A model generated the notes under the pieces. The model saw only the letters and a list, made by a program, of their open reading frames with translations, ran no database searches and was not told where the DNA came from. This document shows, one piece after another, positions 45,558 through 54,701 of a DNA stretch of 64,000 bases (the first letter of the stretch is position 1; each line of letters opens with the position of its first letter). The translations under genes and the position numbers were made by a program. Source of the stretch: Oscillibacter sp. 1-3 (GTDB taxonomy: Bacteria; Bacillota; Clostridia; Oscillospirales; Oscillospiraceae); contig NZ_KE159703.1 of the NCBI RefSeq assembly GCF_000403435.2, forward strand, positions 737,033 through 801,032. The letters run 5' to 3'.

Positions 45558-46781
45558 ATGAAAGGAGCACAGTGGATGGATATCCGAAGCGACAGACAAA
45601 AAGGGCTGAGCTATGTGGAGCTGGGACGGAAGTACCACATGGACCCGCGGACGGCAAAGCGGTACGCGGAATCGCCGCAGAAGCCGGAGTACACATTGAG
45701 CGAACCCAAGCCAACAAAGATGGACCCGTACAAGCAGATCGTGGACGAGTGGCTGGAAGAGGCGCCGTATTCAGCGTTGCGGATACTGGAGAAGCTGCGG
45801 GAGATGGGGTTTGACGGAGGTTACAGTATTGTCAAGGCGTATGTGAGCAGCCGGAAGATGGACTTGAATGAGAAAGCAACGGTGCGGTTTGAGACGATGC
45901 CAGGAAAGCAAGGGCAGATGGACTGGGGATTCTTCGAGGATCACCTGGTATACGAGGACGGAAAGTGGAAGAAGCTGTACTGCTTTCTCATGATTCTGGG
46001 GTACTCAAGGATGCGGTACATCGAATTTGTCACAGATATGAGCACAAACACGTTGATACGGTGCCATCAGAACGCGTTTCGGTATTTCGGAGGCTACCCG
46101 GAGGAGATTCTGTACGATAACATGAAGCAGGTAGTCATCAAGCGGCTTTTGAAGCAGGAGGACTCCACACTAAACCGGCAGTTTGAGGACTTCGCGGGAT
46201 TCTATGGATTCAAACCCATCCTGTGCCGGCCATATCGTGGTCAGACGAAAGGAAAAGTGGAGCGGACGGTGCAGTTTGTGCGGGACAACTTCATGGTCGG
46301 GATCAAGTACAACAGCCTGGCAGATTTGAATGGACAAGCCTTGGCTTGGTGTAATAAGGTCAATGGCAAAGTCCATGCCACCACCAACGAGATTCCCTTT
46401 GAACGGCTGCAAAAAGAGGGGCTGAGTCCTCTTTCCCGTGAGTACATCATCGACAAGATCAACCTTAGGCGGGTACAAAAAGACTGCCTCATCTCATACG
46501 CCGGGAATCAGTACTCCGTGCCAGCGGAGTACATCGGCAAAGATGTGGCAGTCGTGGCCCTCGACAGTATGCTGGCCGCCTACTATGAGGGAAAGCAGAT
46601 CGCTCTGCATCGAATATCGTATCAAAGGAAGGACATGGTTGTCAATCCTCAGCACTATAGAAGGATTACGCTGAAACAGACAATAGATGCGGAAAATGTT
46701 CTGCTGGAACAGGGCAAAGTAATAGATTTCCCCTTGAAGCCCTCCGATTTATCCAGATATGACGAGGTGCTGTATGACTGA
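45558..46781 (+). CDS. istA: IS21 transposase
   Basis: 407 residues. N-terminal helix-turn-helix (GLSYVELGRKYHMDPRTAKRYAES) for end binding, then an RNase H-like DDE core: QMDWGFF (first Asp), LYDNMKQVV (second Asp) and GKVERTVQFVRD (Glu), followed by a Mu-transposase-type C-terminal domain (CLISYAGNQYSVPAEYIGK). Intact length. It overlaps istB by eight bases. Confidence 0.95.
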   Translation: MKGAQWMDIRSDRQKGLSYVELGRKYHMDPRTAKRYAESPQKPEYTLSEPKPTKMDPYKQIVDEWLEEAPYSALRILEKLREMGFDGGYSIVKAYVSSRKMDLNEKATVRFETMPGKQGQMDWGFFEDHLVYEDGKWKKLYCFLMILGYSRMRYIEFVTDMSTNTLIRCHQNAFRYFGGYPEEILYDNMKQVVIKRLLKQEDSTLNRQFEDFAGFYGFKPILCRPYRGQTKGKVERTVQFVRDNFMVGIKYNSLADLNGQALAWCNKVNGKVHATTNEIPFERLQKEGLSPLSREYIIDKINLRRVQKDCLISYAGNQYSVPAEYIGKDVAVVALDSMLAAYYEGKQIALHRISYQRKDMVVNPQHYRRITLKQTIDAENVLLEQGKVIDFPLKPSDLSRYDEVLYD

Positions 46782-47571
46782 ATTTACTATGGACAGGCTG
46801 AGGGAAAACCTGGAAGCCCTTAAAATGAAAAACACCCTGGAGATTCTGGACAACTACCTGGAACGGGCGGTGGCGGACAAGCTCAACATTGTGGAGGTTT
46901 TGGATCACATTTTCTCAGAAGAAGCCAAATCCAAGCGGAGACGGGCCTATGAGAAGCAGATCCAGATGTCTGGCTTTCCCATTAAGAAAACCCTGGACGA
47001 CTTCGATTTCTCTTTCCAGCCCTCCATCGACAAGCGCCAGATCGATGAGTTGGCTACCATGCGCTTCCTGGAAAACGGGGAGAATGTGGTCTTCCTCGGC
47101 CCGCCCGGCGTGGGCAAGACCCATCTGGCCTCCGCTTTGGGCCTGGTGGCGGCACAGCACCGTTTCTCCACCTACTACATCAACTGCCACCAGCTCATTG
47201 AACAGCTCAAGAAGGCCCATTTTGAGAACCGTCTGCCGGACAAGCTCAAGGTTCTGGCCAAGTACAGGATGCTCATCATCGACGAAATCGGCTACCTCCC
47301 CATGGACATCCAGGGTGCAAACCTGTTCTTTCAGCTCATTGCCAGGCGGTACGAGAAAACATCCACCGTCTTCACCTCCAACAAAACCTTCTCCCAGTGG
47401 AACGAGGTCTTTGCCGACGTCACCATCGCCTCCGCCATCCTGGATCGTGTACTGCATCACTGCACCGTTATCAACATCAAGGGTGAGTCTTACCGCCTGA
47501 AGGAGCGCAAGGAATTTATGCGCCAGAAACAGCAAATCGTAAATACTCTTTTCCTGCAAGGAAATAACTGA
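46774..47571 (+). CDS. istB: IS21 helper ATPase
   Basis: ATG 46774 gives 265 residues. An AAA+ ATPase related to DnaC: Walker A GPPGVGKTH, Walker B MLIIDEIGYL and sensor 1 STVFTSNKTFSQW. It selects target sites with IstA. Intact, so this IS copy could still be active. Confidence 0.95.
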   Translation: MTEFTMDRLRENLEALKMKNTLEILDNYLERAVADKLNIVEVLDHIFSEEAKSKRRRAYEKQIQMSGFPIKKTLDDFDFSFQPSIDKRQIDELATMRFLENGENVVFLGPPGVGKTHLASALGLVAAQHRFSTYYINCHQLIEQLKKAHFENRLPDKLKVLAKYRMLIIDEIGYLPMDIQGANLFFQLIARRYEKTSTVFTSNKTFSQWNEVFADVTIASAILDRVLHHCTVINIKGESYRLKERKEFMRQKQQIVNTLFLQGNN

Positions 47572-47656
47572 TTCTGTTACCCCCCCCCCCCGCCGAAAAA
47601 CTACAAAATTTCTTCGGCGTTTTCTTACAATTTCAAATTGGCGTTGACAGTTTTTT

Positions 47657-49489
47657 ATGGAAAGGATTAGATCTTTTCAGATTACCAGCATGACTATTTC
47701 CGGTTTTAAGTCCTATCAGGAGCCCACGGAGCTGGTTTTCGGAAATCCTACCATCATCACCGGCGGCAATGGCCGGGGAAAAACCAGCGTGGCGGACGCC
47801 ATCGCCTTCGCTGTCACGGGGCTTCCCTTCTTCGGAGAGCGGGGCATCGACCGCCTGCACAACGAGGAAAACCCGGACGTGTACATCGCTATGCGCTTTG
47901 TGGAGGATATCGGCAAGGCCCATGAGCTGATTCGCACCCGGCAGAACAATAAAATGCGGATCACCTATGACGGCCATGAGATCCGCCAGCTGGACCTGAA
48001 GGACCTCTTTGGAGAGCCCGATGTATTCCTGTCCATCCTGAACCCCCTCTATTTCATTGAGGAGCTGGGGGATAAGGGCAAGAACCTTCTGGAAATGTAT
48101 CTGCCGGAGCTTCCGGTGGAGAATGTCCTGAAACAGCTGTCTCCGGATTTGGCGCTGGCTTTGAAGGGGGAACCGCTTCTCTCGCCGGAAACCTATCTAA
48201 AAAAGAAGCGGGCGGACATTCGCAATCTGGAGGAAAGCATCCTCTACATGCAGGGCCAGCGGGATCAGGCGGAGGCCCAGGGCGAGACCCGGCTTCAAAT
48301 GACCGAATCAGCCTCTAAACGGCAGGCCGCGCTCCAGGAGGAATTGACCGCTCTGGAAGAAAAGCGGTTTGCCGGGCTGGATGTGCCGGCCCTACGGGAG
48401 CAGCTGGTAGACCTCAGCACCCGATACGAGGAGGCCCTTCGGGACAACAGCGGCCGAGAGGAACAGAATCAGCTTCACGTCCTCCGGGGAAAAATCGTCG
48501 AGCGGCAGGCGGAGCAGTACCAGTCCAAGTACGCCCAGCCTCTGGCGGAAACTGCCGCCCAGGTAAAAAGTCTGGGGCTGCGCTACCAGCAGGAAGGGAA
48601 AAATTATCAGTTCCTTTCCGCCGGGAATCCCTGCCCCACCTGCCACCGCTCCATTCCGGCGGATATTTTGCCGGAGGTACAGGCGGAGATCAAAAAGGCC
48701 GCCGATGCCATTCTCGCCGAGGGTAAGGCAAGACAGGCCCAGCTGCAGGAGCTCCAGGGGCTGGACAAGCAAGCCGCCGACACCTTTGAGCGGTTCAAGG
48801 CCGATGACCTGGAGAAATGGTCTCAGGAGGCGTCTGAGCTGGAGGCCCAATGCCGGACCCTGGCAGGGTCTGTTCCCCAGGAGGCAGAGAACCTTCGGCA
48901 GGAGATTCAGACGGTAAGCGCCGCCATTGAGTACGGTAATCTCAGCCAGGAGGAGTTTGACCGTTTGAAGGAGTGCCGGGAAGAGCTGCGACAGTGCGCC
49001 GCTGATTTGAAAGCGGCGGAAAAGGCTGTGGCTGTAACGCCGGAGGACATCGACGGGCAGATCGAGCAGGCAAACCAGAAGATCGCGGTGCTGAAAAAGC
49101 AGATCTCCAACGCGGCGCAGTATGTTTCTAAGCGGGCCGAGATGCTGTTTTCTGCCTTGAAGATGAACCGGGTGGAGATTTCCCTCTACGATGTGGTAAA
49201 GACCACCGGGGAAGCCAAGGACGCCTTCAAATTCACCTATGCCGGGCGGCGTTACGACCGGCTGTCCCTGTCCGAGAAGATTCGGGCGGGCATGGAGGTC
49301 TCCGAGATGATGAAGCGCCTCACCGGACGGAATTACCCGGTCTTCGTGGACAATATGGAGTCTGTGGACGATCTCGCCAACGCCAGGCCCACCGGGCAGG
49401 TGATTTTGGCCAAGTGCGTACACGGCGCGGAATTGTCCGTAGGGCCCATGAGTCCCACCCCGGCGGCGGGGCAGCAGAAAGCCGCGTGA
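47657..49489 (+). CDS. Rad50/SbcC-like AAA ATPase with zinc hook
   Basis: A 610-residue SMC-type ATPase. Walker A GGNGRGKTS at residues 36-44; long coiled coil at about 180-320 and 335-490; CPTCH zinc-hook motif near residue 326 at the turn. At the C-terminus are a degenerate signature RLSLSEKIRAGMEVSEMM and Walker B YPVFVDNMESVDD. The arms are short compared with SbcC. No SbcD-type nuclease is adjacent; a primase-like gene follows 22 bases on. The start follows the IS21 end by only 27 bases with a poor ribosome binding site, so upstream control sequences may have been replaced by the IS. Confidence 0.82.
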   Translation: MERIRSFQITSMTISGFKSYQEPTELVFGNPTIITGGNGRGKTSVADAIAFAVTGLPFFGERGIDRLHNEENPDVYIAMRFVEDIGKAHELIRTRQNNKMRITYDGHEIRQLDLKDLFGEPDVFLSILNPLYFIEELGDKGKNLLEMYLPELPVENVLKQLSPDLALALKGEPLLSPETYLKKKRADIRNLEESILYMQGQRDQAEAQGETRLQMTESASKRQAALQEELTALEEKRFAGLDVPALREQLVDLSTRYEEALRDNSGREEQNQLHVLRGKIVERQAEQYQSKYAQPLAETAAQVKSLGLRYQQEGKNYQFLSAGNPCPTCHRSIPADILPEVQAEIKKAADAILAEGKARQAQLQELQGLDKQAADTFERFKADDLEKWSQEASELEAQCRTLAGSVPQEAENLRQEIQTVSAAIEYGNLSQEEFDRLKECREELRQCAADLKAAEKAVAVTPEDIDGQIEQANQKIAVLKKQISNAAQYVSKRAEMLFSALKMNRVEISLYDVVKTTGEAKDAFKFTYAGRRYDRLSLSEKIRAGMEVSEMMKRLTGRNYPVFVDNMESVDDLANARPTGQVILAKCVHGAELSVGPMSPTPAAGQQKAA

Positions 49490-49511
49490 TTGACCTGATT
49501 TAGAGGGGTAG

Positions 49512-50582
49512 GTGTACCGCTTGGTCTATGAGAAGATCCCCATCGTGGAAACGGCCCGGCGGTGCGGGCTGGTCCTCGACTCCCGGACGCTCAATCGTCT
49601 GGAGGTCGAGGCCAGCTGCCCCTTTTGCGGCGACCACGGGCCGGGGAAATACCACCTCAACCTCAACACAAATACGGACCAATACCGCTGCAGCCTCTGC
49701 GGGGCCCGCGGGAACAGCGTTTCCCTGTACGCCCGAATCAAGGGAATGAGCAACAAAGAGGCTTTTCGGGAGCTGTCCAGGGAGGTCAAGACCTACCCTT
49801 TTCCACAGCAGCCGGAGCCTCGAAATACGGAGCGGCAGCCGCTTCCTCTGGAGCAGCGCCATGCCGCCTATACGGATATGCTGGAGCATCTGACGCTCCT
49901 GGGCAGGCACAGAGACAACCTGCTGGGCCGGGGCTTTTCCCCGGAGCGTATCCAGGAGAACCAGTACCGCAGTATGCCGGAGACAGACCGGAGCCGGAGG
50001 CTCCTCGCGGAGCTTCTCCGAGCCGGCAGCCATGAGCTGTTTGGCTTGCCGGGTTTCCGTACATACTACGGCGAGTGGACCATAAGCGGGCCCAGGGGGT
50101 TCCTGATTCCCGTCCGAAACAAGGACGGACTGATCCAGGGACTCAAAATACGGCTGGACGACGCAGATAAACCGGACCGCAAATACCGCTGGTTCTCCAG
50201 CCGGGGCCTGCCGGATGGGACCCGCAGCTATTCCTGGATTCATGTCACCGGAAATACCGCCAGCAGGCGGGCCTTCATTACGGAGGGACCACTGAAGGGC
50301 GACGCCGCCAGTTTCCTGACGAACGACGCGCTCTTTGTCTGCATCGGCGGCGTCAACGCCATCCACGGGCTGAAGGATACCCTGGTTGATTTGGGTGTCC
50401 GGGAGATCGTGGAGGCTATGGACATGGACCAGATGACCAATGAGAATGTGTGCAGAGCCGTTCTCGAAATGCGCCGGGAGGTGCAGACCATCCCGGGAAT
50501 CAGATATTACAAATATACCTGGAATCCGGCCTATAAGGGGGTAGACGATTACCTTTTAAGCCGGAGAGCTGCGACGATGTAA
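49512..50582 (+). CDS. Primase-like protein: CHC2 zinc finger plus Toprim domain
   Basis: 356 residues from a GTG start. The N-terminal DnaG-type zinc finger has CPFC at about 36-39 and CSLC near 60, followed by GNSVSLYARIKG. The middle is helical. The C-terminal half is Toprim-like (DUF3854 type): RAFITEGPLKGDAASFL supplies the Glu, VEAMDMDQM the DxD, then YKGVDDYLL. It could prime replication of the incoming or excised element. Paired with the Rad50-like ATPase in one operon. Confidence 0.78.
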   Translation: MYRLVYEKIPIVETARRCGLVLDSRTLNRLEVEASCPFCGDHGPGKYHLNLNTNTDQYRCSLCGARGNSVSLYARIKGMSNKEAFRELSREVKTYPFPQQPEPRNTERQPLPLEQRHAAYTDMLEHLTLLGRHRDNLLGRGFSPERIQENQYRSMPETDRSRRLLAELLRAGSHELFGLPGFRTYYGEWTISGPRGFLIPVRNKDGLIQGLKIRLDDADKPDRKYRWFSSRGLPDGTRSYSWIHVTGNTASRRAFITEGPLKGDAASFLTNDALFVCIGGVNAIHGLKDTLVDLGVREIVEAMDMDQMTNENVCRAVLEMRREVQTIPGIRYYKYTWNPAYKGVDDYLLSRRAATM

Positions 50583-50595
50583 AGGAGGTGTGTTT

Positions 50596-51288
50596 ATGGG
50601 CAGAACATTAGTAAAAGTCATTGCGTCGGAGTCATATATTGATTCCCAACTTTTTAGCTTGGAGCATAAAGCCTCTCCGCATTTTTATCTTCCCAGAGAG
50701 AAGTTTGAGGAATTGGAGCGGGACGAAATGGTTCTTTCTAAAAGCGTGAGCGGTGACGAACAGGAATCTTCTCTTTCAGCGTACTTTCATAGATTCCTTT
50801 GGTCAAGGGAGCTTTTTATCTGTTTTGTCTGGTCTGGTGCCGGGCAGCCGATTCGCAGTGATTCTATAAGGCTTCCTTATGATGATCTGGCGGCATTTGT
50901 TAAAGAGAGCCGGTATAAGGGCGCACAGGCTGAATGGAAAATGCTTTCGCTGGAGGAATTGGAATCCCCGCGTCTGGTGTTTTGTGATAAGCGGAATCTG
51001 CGTCAATGCCTGGTTGACAAGACCATACGGCATAAGCTGGTCCACTGCCTGCGGGACAAATTTCAGAGGCCGGACGTTCGGGAGATTCGGTTTTATGACC
51101 GGGCGACGCCATATAGCTTTACCTACCAGGAAATTTGTGATACGGACATCCGGCGAGTGGGTTCGATTACTCTACTCCACCAAGATGACCTTGAAAAGGC
51201 ATATTACCTCGAAACGAGCCGCCCTGAAAGGAATCCTCTGTGTCCGGAGTGCTATCGTTCAATTGAGCTGCTTTCGTGCGATAAATAA
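50596..51288 (+). CDS. Protein of unknown function
   Basis: ATG 50596 behind AAAGGAGGTG gives 230 residues. No family recognised; no signal peptide or membrane helix. Rich in aromatic and charged residues (YFHRFLWSRELFICFVWSG) and ends with CPECYRSIELLSCDK, a possible two-Cys-pair metal site. Its DNA is clearly more AT-rich than the genes on either side, which suggests separate acquisition. Confidence 0.6.
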   Translation: MGRTLVKVIASESYIDSQLFSLEHKASPHFYLPREKFEELERDEMVLSKSVSGDEQESSLSAYFHRFLWSRELFICFVWSGAGQPIRSDSIRLPYDDLAAFVKESRYKGAQAEWKMLSLEELESPRLVFCDKRNLRQCLVDKTIRHKLVHCLRDKFQRPDVREIRFYDRATPYSFTYQEICDTDIRRVGSITLLHQDDLEKAYYLETSRPERNPLCPECYRSIELLSCDK

Positions 51289-51300
51289 AGGAGGAACAGC

Positions 51301-52275
51301 ATGGATAATTTTTTTGATATGCGGGACTTTATCGGCGCCGCCGAGGGCGACAAGGACCATATGCTGGGGAAATTCCTCTACTTCTCCCTGGCGAATCTCC
51401 TGGTGGAGAAGGACGCCCTGGCCAAGCTCTGCGGAGATTTGGACATCCCCTATGCCGGCGGCAAGCGGCTGTCCGTTTCGGACGCCTTCCGTTCCGCCAC
51501 CGGCGATATCCAGGAGCGCATCCCCGTCACCCGGATGGGAGAGTCCCACATCTACCTGGCCTACTGCCGGGACAACAAGCGTACATCTGAAATCCTCTCC
51601 CGGGAGCTGGTGAAGGAGACCTTGAACCAGCAGACCAACCAGTATGAGAAGCTGGCGAACATCAGCTACGACAAGCGGGACGGCTCGTTCCGCTGTGAGA
51701 ATCTGGTGATGGACGACGTAGTGGACGTGCGGAAATGCTGCCGCCAGGCGGAGGAGCTGTTTGAACTTTACCAGCGCTGCGCCAACCGCAAGCAGGTGGA
51801 GACGATCTGCACCAATTTCCTGCGGTCCATTGAGGCTACCAAGCTCAGTATCACCGGATACCTCTACTTCGTTCCCCGGACCTTCATGGAGAAGGTGGAC
51901 ACCTTTGAGGCGTTTCTCAACTTCCTGGGAGAATGAAACCAGAAAGGGACCCCTCTGGTGGTCAACTCCTTCTACATTATCGACGATGAAAAACAGCGGG
52001 GCAGGATGACCGAGGAGTTCTACGCGGCGGTGAAGAAGGAGATTGCCGAATACCAGGAACGGGCGGACTACTTCATCCAGTCCGGGTGCCAGAGTCCGGC
52101 GGTCATGGAGCGCTGGGCCTTGAAGATCCAGGGGCTGGAGGAGCGCAAGCGGCACTATGAGCAGGTGCTTCGCCGGGAGCTGGACGGGCTGGACGATGAG
52201 TTCAGTACGCTGAAATTCCTGGGTCAGGAGCTTCAGACCCGGGCAAAGAACATACGATTTCAGAAAGCGTCATAA
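51301..52275 (+). pseudogene. DUF6744-like gene interrupted by an in-frame TGA
   Basis: One continuous frame of 324 sense codons broken only by a TGA at 51934-51936. The front (211 residues, GKFLYFSLANLLVEKDALAKLCGDLDIPYAG...) and the back (VNSFYIIDDEKQRGRMTEEFYAAVKKEI...) keep the same frame with no gap. The whole resembles proteins labelled DUF6744, of unknown function. The front half could still be made from ATG 51301 behind AAGGAGG. A new stop mutation is the simplest reading; a sequencing error or recoding are alternatives. Confidence 0.7.
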
Positions 52276-52284
52276 CTAGAATTG

Positions 52285-52320
52285 AGGATCGGAGAGGATT
52301 TCCTCTCCGATCCTTCTTTT
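52285..52320 (+). terminator. Intrinsic terminator of the right ICE operon
   Basis: Perfect 14-bp stem (52285-52298 with 52301-52314) followed by TCTTTT. The next 165 bases are AT-rich with no gene. Confidence 0.85.
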
Positions 52321-52485
52321 GGATGAAACACAGGTGGGTCAGAGAAAAGCTCTCCAATGGTATGGTCACACTATTTTTTGAAAGCAATTGCTTTGTTATA
52401 TTATCCCATTGTGAGATTCTGTTATATATGGTATGATGTCGTTATCTGTTGAGAACTTCAATATCTGATACTTTTAATCAAAGAA

Positions 52486-53229
52486 TCAAGTTTCGTCCTT
52501 TAAGGCAATAATTTCGGCTAACCCGCGGCTGTCGCCCAGGATTTCAACATCTTCATCATTTGATCGGTTGACTTTCATCTGTGTAGACCCACCGCCATCA
52601 AGCATAACGCCGGCATATCTGGAATTAACTTTACCGCCATCTGTAATATCGAAGTATTCCTGAATCGCTTTGCGAAAGTTTTTATAGTTACATGCATTTT
52701 CAGTTGCAATCAGATATACATAGTTGATATTCATATCCGCAACCAGTGCCGTTCTGGCCGCAACTCTATCGTCATACGCCTGGGCCGGTTTCTCCCCTCC
52801 ATTACCAGTTGCAACCGCAGTATCATAATCGGAGTAACCCAGCCACAGAGAAATTCCACCTTGTGCCCACGTTCCCACTGCGCTGGTTCCAGCAATATTA
52901 GCCGCATCCGTGCTTGGCTTATTGAATAGAGCAGACAATTGTCTACCGTTCCAAACAATAATACCGCCGCCGTTCCAATTATTCGAGTTTCCGTCATTTG
53001 CGTTCGGCCCTACAACATGCCCGTCTACCTACGCCAGACTAATTACTCGCCGCCCATTAGTACCACCTGGCCAGTTGAAAAAACCGCCGTTTACACCATA
53101 GTAACCAGATTCTTTTAAGTTTTTGTAACAACGGAGATTCTTTAGGGTAATGTTGCGCGCCCTTGTGCGAATCATGTGCAGGAGTATACCATTATAGGTC
53201 CCTGTTTTATAGTTATGATTTGTCGCCAT
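52486..53229 (-). pseudogene. Phosphodiester glycosidase-type gene interrupted by an in-frame TAG
   Basis: A minus-strand frame of about 247 codons from ATG 53229. The front part (GILLHMIRTRARNITLKNLR, YGVNGGFFNWPGG) and back part (VDGHVVGPNANDG, GGGIIVWNG, YAGVMLDGGGSTQMKVN, RGLAEIIALK) match the NAGPA/phosphodiester glycosidase fold, including the NGGFF and DGGGSTQM motifs. A single TAG at 53029-53031 (reading RVISLA-stop-VDG) splits them with the frame unchanged. The usual signal peptide is absent. Probably inactive. Confidence 0.7.
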
Positions 53230-53401
53230 CTTTTTAACTCCTTTGTTGTTTTTATAATGTATTATTGAAAAATTACATTATTAGTGTATTATATTCCTCG
53301 AAATATTTTTGCGTATTTCAACAAGCAACTCGTCCCCCATTTTTCTGGTTGCGAAATATGAATAATCCTGTTTTATAAAACACAGGGGGGATTGCTGGGA
53401 G
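53230..53401. promoter_or_regulatory. AT-rich divergent control region
   Basis: 172 bases between the minus-strand glycosidase remnant and the plus-strand ECF sigma gene, with several AT-rich -10-like hexamers (for example TATAAT near 53254 and TTATAAA near 53374). No -35/-10 pair can be assigned with confidence. Confidence 0.35.
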
Positions 53402-53974
53402 GTGAACTATTTGTTTTTGCCCATTACTCCATTAGAAACCAAAAGTGATCAGGATTTTTTAAAGGCGCTTTACGAATCATATCAAGCCCAAATGTATGCA
53501 ACAGCCTCACGCTATGTGTCTATTCAACAGGACCGAGAAGACATTGTACAGGATGCCGTTGTACGTTTATGCGGAAAAGTCAAAAAGCTAAGAAGTCTGC
53601 CACAATATGCTTTGCCGATGTACATCATGTATACGGTTAGAAATACAGCAATTAATTTTCAAACGCATCAATCTGTTGTAAAGCGCCATACTACCCCTCT
53701 GTCTGTGACACCTGACCACTACCCATCTCAGGCACTACTTTCTGAAAAGGCACTGGAATACGCAGAAAGTATGCAGGATTTAAAAAGAGTCTGGCACTTG
53801 CTCTCTGAGGAGGACCGCGAACTGCTTTACCGAAAGTACATCTTGCAGGAATCTAATGAGGATTTGGCAAAGCAGTATCATTGCCAAAAGGACAGTGTTC
53901 GAATGCTGCTGTTCCGTGCGCGGCAAAGAGCACTGGATCTAATGAAGGGAGAGCAAGTAAATGACGAGACATGA
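53402..53974 (+). CDS. ECF-type RNA polymerase sigma factor
   Basis: GTG start at 53402 (190 residues); the TTG at 53411 has better spacing to GGAGG. Region 2: FLKALYESYQAQMYATASRYVSIQQDREDIVQDAVVRLC, and region 4: LSEEDRELLYRKYILQESNEDLAKQYHCQKDSVRMLLFRARQRAL. It overlaps the following anti-sigma-type gene by 14 bases, the usual arrangement for regulated ECF factors. AT-rich relative to the rest of the element. Confidence 0.88.
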   Translation: MNYLFLPITPLETKSDQDFLKALYESYQAQMYATASRYVSIQQDREDIVQDAVVRLCGKVKKLRSLPQYALPMYIMYTVRNTAINFQTHQSVVKRHTTPLSVTPDHYPSQALLSEKALEYAESMQDLKRVWHLLSEEDRELLYRKYILQESNEDLAKQYHCQKDSVRMLLFRARQRALDLMKGEQVNDET

Positions 53975-54683
53975 AGAATTATTGGAAAAATATACTGATG
54001 CATATTTTGCGCTGTTGATGGAAGAAGTCGCTATAGATGAGGGCAGACGGCTGGATCGGGAAAACGAGATGTTGCGGCAAGATCCAAATGTGGCAGTGCC
54101 GGAAGCATTAAACCAGCGGTGCATTCAAATCATTGATCGCTATTTTGCAGTTCAACGGCGGCAGAAGACTTTGCAATCGCTGAAAAAAGTCATGTATCGG
54201 GTTGCAGTACTAGTTATGATAGCCAGCACCCTGTTTACAACGGCATACGCATTTTCCGAATCTTTCCGGATGCTGATCGGCAGGTTCGGTACTCATGCTC
54301 AATTGCGTCTGGAGGCGCCTGTCACGATTAAAAACACTGCAACACCTTATGACATTTCAGCGGAGTGGCTTCCTGACGGATATGTTTTTACAGAGGAACG
54401 CCGGAGCAGCCAAAGTATTTGGAAACAGTATGCTGCGGCAGATGCCCGTCTAATTGAAGTGAGTACTTATATAGATCCTAATGTCACAATAAGTTTGGAC
54501 TCTGAGGACGCAGAAGTGAAGCCATTAGAAATTCAGGGAAAGTCTGCGCTAATGATCGAAAAAGAAGGAGACGTGCAGATTGCATGGGTCGATCCAGAAA
54601 CAGGGGTGTTGTGGGAAATATTTGGAGAGGGGATAGCTGAAACTACTATTATTCAAGTAGCAGAACATGTAATTCTAAAATAA
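53961..54683 (+). CDS. Membrane anti-sigma-type protein, DUF4367-like
   Basis: 240 residues. The cytoplasmic N-terminus (HEELLEKYTDAYFALLMEEVAIDEGRRLDREN) should bind the sigma factor. One membrane helix at about 79-96 (VMYRVAVLVMIASTLFTTAYAF) and an extracytoplasmic DUF4367-like domain follow (YDISAEWLPDGYVFTEERRS, GKSALMIEKEGDVQIAWVDPETG). Probably holds the ECF sigma inactive until an envelope signal arrives. Confidence 0.78.
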   Translation: MTRHEELLEKYTDAYFALLMEEVAIDEGRRLDRENEMLRQDPNVAVPEALNQRCIQIIDRYFAVQRRQKTLQSLKKVMYRVAVLVMIASTLFTTAYAFSESFRMLIGRFGTHAQLRLEAPVTIKNTATPYDISAEWLPDGYVFTEERRSSQSIWKQYAAADARLIEVSTYIDPNVTISLDSEDAEVKPLEIQGKSALMIEKEGDVQIAWVDPETGVLWEIFGEGIAETTIIQVAEHVILK

Positions 54684-54701
54684 CATACTTTGGAGGGTGC
54701 T

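Larger units (their letters stand above)
45454..47629 (+). mobile_element. IS21-family insertion sequence
   Basis: 2176 bp with istA and istB. The termini are imperfect inverted repeats: left TGTAAGAAAACGCCGAGGAA (45454 on) and, read from the right end at 47629 inward, TGTAAGAAAACGCCGAAGAA; a second similar block (TGTAGTTT...GGCGG) follows in both. Flanks GATAAAA and ATTTCAA do not form a direct repeat, so the usual short target duplication is missing. A 12-base C run lies at 47580-47591 inside the right end. Confidence 0.92.

Noticed and set aside
47580..47591. 12-base C run as a phase-variation tract
   Set aside because: It lies in the non-coding right end of the IS, after istB and before the inverted repeat, so length changes would not alter a reading frame.
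51934..51936. TGA as a selenocysteine codon
   Set aside because: No stem-loop of the SECIS type is evident just downstream, and the surrounding motif is not of a redox family.
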